Below, piece by piece: positions 13,955-18,502 of a stretch of DNA of 18,502 nucleotides (within the stretch, counting starts at the first letter, position 1; every line of letters starts with the position of its first letter). The notes under the pieces were generated by a model. That model saw nothing but the letters and a program-made list of their open reading frames with translations. It was not told where the DNA came from and did no database searches. A program made the position numbers and the translations under genes. This stretch comes from an uncultured Ruminococcus sp. (GTDB lineage Bacteria; Bacillota; Clostridia; Lachnospirales; Lachnospiraceae), in assembly GCA_900553885.1 (NCBI GenBank), contig USFD01000062.1:1-18502 (forward strand), given 5' to 3'.

Positions 13955-14402
13955 GGATTATGCGGGAAAACAGATTCATCTGATCTGTATCCTTAAAGGC
14001 GGCGTATTTTTCATGTGTGAACTGGCAAAGAGGATCACCGTGCCGGTATCCATGGATTTTATGTGCGTAGGAAGCTACGGAGACGGGACAAAGTCCAGCG
14101 GAGTTGTGCGTATTGCGAAAGATCTGGACGAATCCATCGAGGATAAGGAAGTCCTTATTGTGGAAGATATTGTGGATTCCGGAAATACGCTGTATTATCT
14201 GATGGATGTGCTTAAGAAGAGAAAGCCTGCGGGAATGCGTCTGTGCACGCTCCTGGACAAACCGGACCGCAGAGTAAAAGATGTGAAAGCGGATTATCTG
14301 GGATTTGAGATACCGGATGAATTTGTAGTGGGATACGGTCTTGACTATGCCCAGAAATACAGAAACCTTCCCTACATTGGAGTTGTGGAAGGAGTGGAAT
14401 AG
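13875..14402 (+). CDS. hpt: Hypoxanthine phosphoribosyltransferase
   Basis: A 175-residue purine-salvage enzyme converting hypoxanthine or guanine plus PRPP to IMP or GMP. The PRPP-binding motif VLIVEDIVDSGNTL is at about 93-106. The flexible-loop region SYGDGTKSSG is near 68-77. LLDKPDRR and the purine-contacting FVVGYGLDYAQKYRNLPYIGVV end are typical. GGAGGAG lies 7 nt upstream of the ATG. The gene overlaps tilS by 80 nt, unusual for this pair. The order tilS-hpt-ftsH is conserved in Firmicutes, and HPRT and TilS proteins are known to act as partners on the ftsH promoter in B. subtilis. Confidence 0.95.
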   Translation: MAETIRVLIPEEKVDQRIKELGEQISEDYAGKQIHLICILKGGVFFMCELAKRITVPVSMDFMCVGSYGDGTKSSGVVRIAKDLDESIEDKEVLIVEDIVDSGNTLYYLMDVLKKRKPAGMRLCTLLDKPDRRVKDVKADYLGFEIPDEFVVGYGLDYAQKYRNLPYIGVVEGVE

Positions 14403-14419
14403 GAAGGAGTTAGACAGCA

Positions 14420-16258
14420 TTGAATAACAGCAGAAAATACAGAGGTGCAAGCGGACCGGCGATTATCATGTTTATCGTTATTGTGGCTGCTGTACTCTGG
14501 ATGGCGAGCCAGCTGCAGATGCATCAGCAGGAGATGACATGGAGCGAGTTTGTCTCGGAAGCGGAAAACGACAATGTGACAGATATCTATATAAAACAGA
14601 GCAGATCAGTGCCTACAGGTACGGTTACTCTTGAACTGAAAGATGATAATTCAACCAGAAAAGTCAATGTATCCAACGTGGAAGATGTAGAGGATTTCTG
14701 TGAGGAACACGGACTGGTTTATCAGGTGGAGCCGGTTCCCCAGGAGTCTGTTCTCAGTTCGGTGGTGCTCCCTGTGCTTATTACAATGGGCGGAATTGCA
14801 CTGCTCTTTTTCCTCATGAACCGGCAGGGCGGAGGAGCCAATGCAAAGGCCATGAACTTTGGAAAAAGCCGCGCGAAGATGTCCGGCCAGAATGAGATCA
14901 AAGTCACGTTTGCAGATGTGGCGGGGCTGAAAGAGGAGAAAGAGGAACTGGAAGAGATCGTGGATTTTCTCAAGTCTCCGAAAAAATATGTTCAGGTGGG
15001 AGCAAGGATTCCCAAAGGCGTTCTTCTGGAAGGCCCTCCGGGAACCGGTAAAACTCTGCTTGCAAAGGCAGTTGCAGGAGAGGCGGGGGTACCGTTTTTC
15101 AGTATTTCCGGTTCTGACTTTGTGGAAATGTTTGTGGGTGTGGGCGCGTCCCGTGTAAGAGATCTGTTCCAGGACGCCAAGAAAAATGCGCCCTGTATTA
15201 TATTTATTGACGAGATTGACGCTGTGGCGAGACGAAGAGGCAGCGGCCTTGGCGGCGGACACGACGAGAGGGAGCAGACACTTAATCAGCTCCTTGTAGA
15301 GATGGACGGCTTCGGAGTCAACGAAGGAATTATTGTCATGGCGGCAACCAACCGGAAAGATATCCTTGACCCGGCTATTCTGCGTCCGGGACGTTTTGAC
15401 CGGAATGTAATCGTGGGACGTCCGGATGTGGGCGGAAGAGAAGAGATTCTCAAGGTACATGCAAAAAATAAACCGCTTGGAGATGATGTGGATCTGAAAC
15501 AGATTGCCCAGACTACATCCGGATTTACCGGAGCGGACCTGGAAAATCTGCTCAATGAGGCGGCAATCCTTGCAGCCAAGGACAACCGGATCTATATTCA
15601 GCAGCAGGATATCCGTCATGCCTTTGTAAAGGTGGGGATCGGTCCGGAGAAAAAGAGCCGTATCGTATCAGAGAAAGAACGGAGAATCACTGCTTACCAT
15701 GAGTCCGGCCATGCAATTCTTTTCCATGTGCTGCCTGATGTGGGACCGGTATACAGCGTTTCCATTATTCCCACGGGCGGAGCAGGGGGATATACAATGC
15801 CCCTTCCTGAGCGGGATGACATGTTTAATACAAAAGGTCATATGCTTCAGGAGATTACGGTCGCTCTGGGAGGCCGTGTGGCAGAGGAAGAGATTTTTGA
15901 TGATATTACGACCGGGGCATCCCAGGATATCAAGCAGGCAACTGCAATTGCCAAATCCATGATTACGAAGTTCGGTATGTCCGAGAAACTGGGACTGATT
16001 AATTATGACAACGACAGCGACGAAGTGTTTATCGGACGGGACTTCGGCCATACGTCAAGAGGATACGGAGAAAAAGTGGCCGGAACCATTGATGAAGAAG
16101 TAAAGAGAATCATAGATGAGTGCTACGCAAAGGCACGTGCGATTATAAAAGAGTATCACGGTGTTCTGGACGCATGTGCGCAGCTTTTACTGGAAAAAGA
16201 AAAGATAACGAGGAGTGAATTTGAAGCACTGTTCGAGAACTGTGGAGCGGATGCGTGA
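14420..16258 (+). CDS. ftsH: ATP-dependent zinc metalloprotease FtsH
   Basis: A 612-residue membrane AAA+ protease that degrades misfolded and regulatory membrane and cytoplasmic proteins as a hexamer. The first membrane helix is at about 13-30, an external domain at 31-110 and the second helix at about 113-133. Walker A GPPGTGKT is at about 205-212 and Walker B CIIFIDEID near 258-266. The second region of homology follows (NRKDILDPAILRPGRFDR). The zinc motif HESGH is at about 427-431. The start codon is TTG (14420), with AGGAAGGAG 10 nt upstream; the next Met is inside the first helix. A hairpin spans the stop codon. The length is slightly below B. subtilis FtsH (637). Confidence 0.97.
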   Translation: MNNSRKYRGASGPAIIMFIVIVAAVLWMASQLQMHQQEMTWSEFVSEAENDNVTDIYIKQSRSVPTGTVTLELKDDNSTRKVNVSNVEDVEDFCEEHGLVYQVEPVPQESVLSSVVLPVLITMGGIALLFFLMNRQGGGANAKAMNFGKSRAKMSGQNEIKVTFADVAGLKEEKEELEEIVDFLKSPKKYVQVGARIPKGVLLEGPPGTGKTLLAKAVAGEAGVPFFSISGSDFVEMFVGVGASRVRDLFQDAKKNAPCIIFIDEIDAVARRRGSGLGGGHDEREQTLNQLLVEMDGFGVNEGIIVMAATNRKDILDPAILRPGRFDRNVIVGRPDVGGREEILKVHAKNKPLGDDVDLKQIAQTTSGFTGADLENLLNEAAILAAKDNRIYIQQQDIRHAFVKVGIGPEKKSRIVSEKERRITAYHESGHAILFHVLPDVGPVYSVSIIPTGGAGGYTMPLPERDDMFNTKGHMLQEITVALGGRVAEEEIFDDITTGASQDIKQATAIAKSMITKFGMSEKLGLINYDNDSDEVFIGRDFGHTSRGYGEKVAGTIDEEVKRIIDECYAKARAIIKEYHGVLDACAQLLLEKEKITRSEFEALFENCGADA

Positions 16259-16272
16259 TCAGCATCCGCTCC
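16244..16272 (+). terminator. GC-rich hairpin spanning the ftsH stop codon
   Basis: GGAGCGGATGC (16244-16254) pairs perfectly with GCATCCGCTCC (16262-16272) over loop GTGATCA, which holds the TGA stop (16256-16258). Only TT follows, so termination is likely partial. Confidence 0.5.
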
Positions 16273-16319
16273 TTATGCCGTTAAGAAAAACTGCGGCAGG
16301 CGAGCAGAAAAGCAGCGAA

Positions 16320-16341
16320 GCAGATGCCGGCCGGCATCTGC
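16320..16341. promoter_or_regulatory. 22-bp perfect palindrome before the amylase gene
   Basis: GCAGATGCCGG followed directly by its reverse complement CCGGCATCTGC, without a spacer. It lies 14 nt before the ribosome binding site GAGGAGG (16355-16361). A dimeric repressor operator or an mRNA hairpin are both possible. No clear promoter is visible in the 112-nt gap. Confidence 0.55.
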
Positions 16342-16370
16342 ATTGCCTGAATGTGAGGAGGCTGAAAGAT

Positions 16371-18434
16371 ATGAACAGAGAGGCGCTGTTTTGTGACGGA
16401 ACGGGAGATTATGTAATCCCTCCGGAGCCGAAAGAGAACGAGAAAATTGTCCTGAGGTTCCGGACAGCCCACAATGATGTGGAAGAAGTGAATATTCTGA
16501 CCGGAGGCAGAAATTATGCGATGTGGAAGACGCATTGTCAGGGTGAATTTGACTATTATGAAATTGTCTGTCAGCTTGGCAGCGAGCCTTTTGAATACAC
16601 CTTCGAGATAAAGAAGGGCCAGCAGATCTGTTATTTTAACCGCTGCGGCGTGTGCGACCACGAAGAACCCTACTATGCCTTTAAGATTGTCCCCGGATTC
16701 TCAACTCCGGAGTGGGCGAAGGGCGCTGTAATGTACCAGATTTTTGTGGACCGCTTTTACAACGGGGATCCGGACAATGATGTGGAGGACCGGGAGTATA
16801 TTTATATCGGGGCGCCCAGCACTAAAATAAAAGACTGGAATCAGCTGCCGGCAGAGATGGATATTCACAATTTCTATGGCGGGGATCTTAAAGGAGTCAT
16901 GGAGAAACTGGACTATCTGCAGGAACTGGGGGTCGAGGTTGTGTATTTCAATCCGCTGTTTGTTTCGCCGTCCAATCATAAGTACGACATTCAGGACTAT
17001 GATTATATAGATCCTCATTACGGAAAAATCGTAGCAGACGGGGGAGAGACTCTTCCGGAGGACGCAACGGACAACATAGGGGCGACAAAGTACCAGAAGC
17101 GTACGGGGGATATCCGGAATCTGGAAGCAAGCAACAGGCTTTTTGCGGAGCTGGTGGAGGAGATGCACAAAAGAGGTATGCGGGTGATTATAGATGGAGT
17201 ATTTAATCACTGCGGTTCTTTTAATAAATGGATGGACCGGGAGAGAATCTATGAGCAGCAGCCGGAATATCCCAAAGGTGCATATGTCAGCAAGGACAGC
17301 CCGTACAGGGATTATTTCCATTTCTTTGATGAGAGAGACGAGGCGTGGCCTTATAACGGCAGCTATGACGGATGGTGGGGACATGATACACTCCCGAAGC
17401 TGTCCTATGAAGATTCTCCGGAACTCGAGCAATATATAATGGACATAGGAAAGAAATGGGTTTCTTCGCCCTACAATGTAGACGGCTGGCGTCTTGACGT
17501 GGCAGCTGATCTTGGGTGCAGTAATGAGTATAATCATATGTTCTGGAAGCGATTCCGGAAAGAAGTGAAAAGCGCCAATCCGGATGCATTGATTCTGGCA
17601 GAACATTATGGCGATCCGGTGGACTGGCTGCAGGGAGACGAGTGGGACAGTGTTATGAATTACGACGCCTTCATGGAGCCTCTGACCTGGTTCCTTACCG
17701 GAATGGAAAAGCACAGTGACGAACGGAGAACAGATCTGTGGGGCAACCCGGATAACTTCGTAGGAACTATGCGCCACTTTATGGCAAGCATGCTTACCCC
17801 GTCCCTTCAGGTTGCCATGAATCAGCTTTCAAACCACGATCACTCCCGCTTCCTTACCCGCACCAATCATATTGTGGGCAGGGCTCACCAGGTAGGAGTA
17901 AAAGCGGCAGAAGAAGGCATTAATCATGCAGTGATGCGCATTGCCGTGGTGGTTCAGATGACATGGGTAGGCGCTCCGACGATTTATTACGGGGATGAGG
18001 CGGGTCTGTGCGGATTTACCGATCCGGACAACAGAAGAACTTATCCTTGGGGCAATGAAAATAAAGAACTCCTGGAATTCCACAAAGAGATGATCCGTAT
18101 CCACAAAACGGAAAAACCGCTGCGGAAAGGTTCGATCAAGCTTCTCAAAGCAGAGAAAAACTTCCTTGCCTATGCCAGATTCCAGGGAGATGAACAGATT
18201 GTTGTTATTCTGAACAACAGCAAAGAGCTGATGCAGCATGTAACAGTTCCGGTCTGGTATGCAGGCGTGCCAAAGGAAGGAAGGATGAGGCAGCTCATCT
18301 ACTCCTATGAGGAAGGATATACGCTGGATTACAGCGAGTATATTGTGGAAGACGGGGAGATTACCCTGAATATCGGAAGACATTCCGTAATCGTACTCAA
18401 ACCCGCAGAAACCACAGAGCCATTCGCAAACTGA
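16371..18434 (+). CDS. GH13 alpha-amylase family glycosidase (neopullulanase/cyclomaltodextrinase-like)
   Basis: A 687-residue enzyme expected to cleave alpha-1,4 links in maltodextrins, cyclodextrins or pullulan-like glucans. An N-terminal beta domain (about 1-110, CBM34-like) precedes the (beta/alpha)8 barrel, starting GAVMYQIFVDRFYNGD. Region I is DGVFNH (about 275-280). The nucleophile is D376 in DGWRLDVA, the acid/base E411 in ILAEHYGD, and the third acid D490 in LSNHD. A C-terminal beta domain ends the protein. There is no signal peptide, so it is cytoplasmic. The start at 16371 has GAGGAGG 9 nt upstream; the open frame back to 16215 overlaps ftsH and is rejected. No transporter or regulator of sugar use is adjacent. 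The terminal repeat begins 2 nt after the stop. Confidence 0.92.
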   Translation: MNREALFCDGTGDYVIPPEPKENEKIVLRFRTAHNDVEEVNILTGGRNYAMWKTHCQGEFDYYEIVCQLGSEPFEYTFEIKKGQQICYFNRCGVCDHEEPYYAFKIVPGFSTPEWAKGAVMYQIFVDRFYNGDPDNDVEDREYIYIGAPSTKIKDWNQLPAEMDIHNFYGGDLKGVMEKLDYLQELGVEVVYFNPLFVSPSNHKYDIQDYDYIDPHYGKIVADGGETLPEDATDNIGATKYQKRTGDIRNLEASNRLFAELVEEMHKRGMRVIIDGVFNHCGSFNKWMDRERIYEQQPEYPKGAYVSKDSPYRDYFHFFDERDEAWPYNGSYDGWWGHDTLPKLSYEDSPELEQYIMDIGKKWVSSPYNVDGWRLDVAADLGCSNEYNHMFWKRFRKEVKSANPDALILAEHYGDPVDWLQGDEWDSVMNYDAFMEPLTWFLTGMEKHSDERRTDLWGNPDNFVGTMRHFMASMLTPSLQVAMNQLSNHDHSRFLTRTNHIVGRAHQVGVKAAEEGINHAVMRIAVVVQMTWVGAPTIYYGDEAGLCGFTDPDNRRTYPWGNENKELLEFHKEMIRIHKTEKPLRKGSIKLLKAEKNFLAYARFQGDEQIVVILNNSKELMQHVTVPVWYAGVPKEGRMRQLIYSYEEGYTLDYSEYIVEDGEITLNIGRHSVIVLKPAETTEPFAN

Positions 18435-18435
18435 A

Positions 18436-18502
18436 ATTCGGATTTGCCGAAATGAACTTAGATTAAGAAATAACGGAAAATATTCGGAAGTTCTGAATAG
18501 AA
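18436..18502 (+). repeat. Terminal 67-bp repeat, right copy
   Basis: Reverse-complement match to 2-67. It starts 2 nt after the amylase stop codon with TTCGG-ATTTG-CCGAA (a 5-bp hairpin). At its far end TATTCGG / CTGAATA forms a second hairpin over loop AAGTT. It runs to the last base of the window and stops within one base of the same point as the left copy, so the element probably continues. Confidence 0.85.

Noticed and set aside
1..18502. The window as a composite transposon or linear mobile element bounded by terminal inverted repeats
   Set aside because: No transposase, recombinase or replication gene is present, and the genes are conserved core functions in conserved order; the end repeats also track with gene 3' ends.

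Overview
The window looks like chromosomal DNA from a spore-forming Clostridia, most likely a Lachnospiraceae gut bacterium. The base composition is moderate, starts are preceded by strong AGGAGG-type ribosome binding sites, and the order HU - rqcP - yabP - yabQ - divIC - spoIIE - tilS - hpt - ftsH is the conserved Firmicutes sporulation/division cluster (Bacillus subtilis has the same order, with yabR, yabS and yabT added). The genus cannot be fixed from sequence alone. No rRNA, tRNA, CRISPR array, transposase or phage gene is visible.

Layout, left to right. (1) 1-67: one copy of an unknown ~67-bp repeat. (2) 73-1827: a TetR-type repressor diverging from an extended SDR oxidoreductase/epimerase, with overlapping promoters and candidate operators between them. 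(3) 1945-3336: asnS with its own promoter and terminator. (4) 3510-7724: a nuclease/ATPase pair like B. subtilis YhaO/YhaN, followed by the CCA-adding enzyme. (5) 7790-8797: a CotS-like kinase-fold spore coat protein. (6) 8977-9463: an HU gene with its own strong promoter and terminator. (7) 9492-10852: rqcP, yabP, yabQ, divIC. (8) 10965-16258: spoIIE (no membrane domain), tilS, hpt, ftsH. (9) 16371-18434: a cytoplasmic GH13 alpha-amylase/neopullulanase-like enzyme. (10) 18436-18502: a second copy of the terminal repeat, inverted.

How the parts fit. Most genes are ordinary core functions: translation (asnS, cca, tilS, rqcP), purine salvage (hpt), membrane proteolysis (ftsH), division (divIC) and sporulation (yabP, yabQ, spoIIE, cotS-like). 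The unusual content is mostly between genes. Seven of the non-coding gaps hold hairpins placed where they could act on initiation or termination: a hairpin that would bring a distant ribosome binding site next to yhaN, an inverted repeat that buries the cotS-like start, mutually exclusive stems before yabP, a 31-bp palindrome in front of spoIIE with no room for a promoter after it, and structures before yhaO, HU and the amylase.

The strongest anomaly is at the ends. Both edges of the window lie in copies of the same 67-bp element, each 2-5 nt downstream of a stop codon and in the same orientation relative to the gene it follows. Both copies can fold the same 3' hairpin with G-U/A-U variation that keeps pairing. 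This suggests an interspersed, RNA-structured repeat, possibly the reason the contig ends here. At protein level the most notable items are the membrane-less SpoIIE with a CxxCxxCxxC motif, the short membrane-hairpin YhaN with an altered H-loop, and a TilS tail overprinted on hpt.
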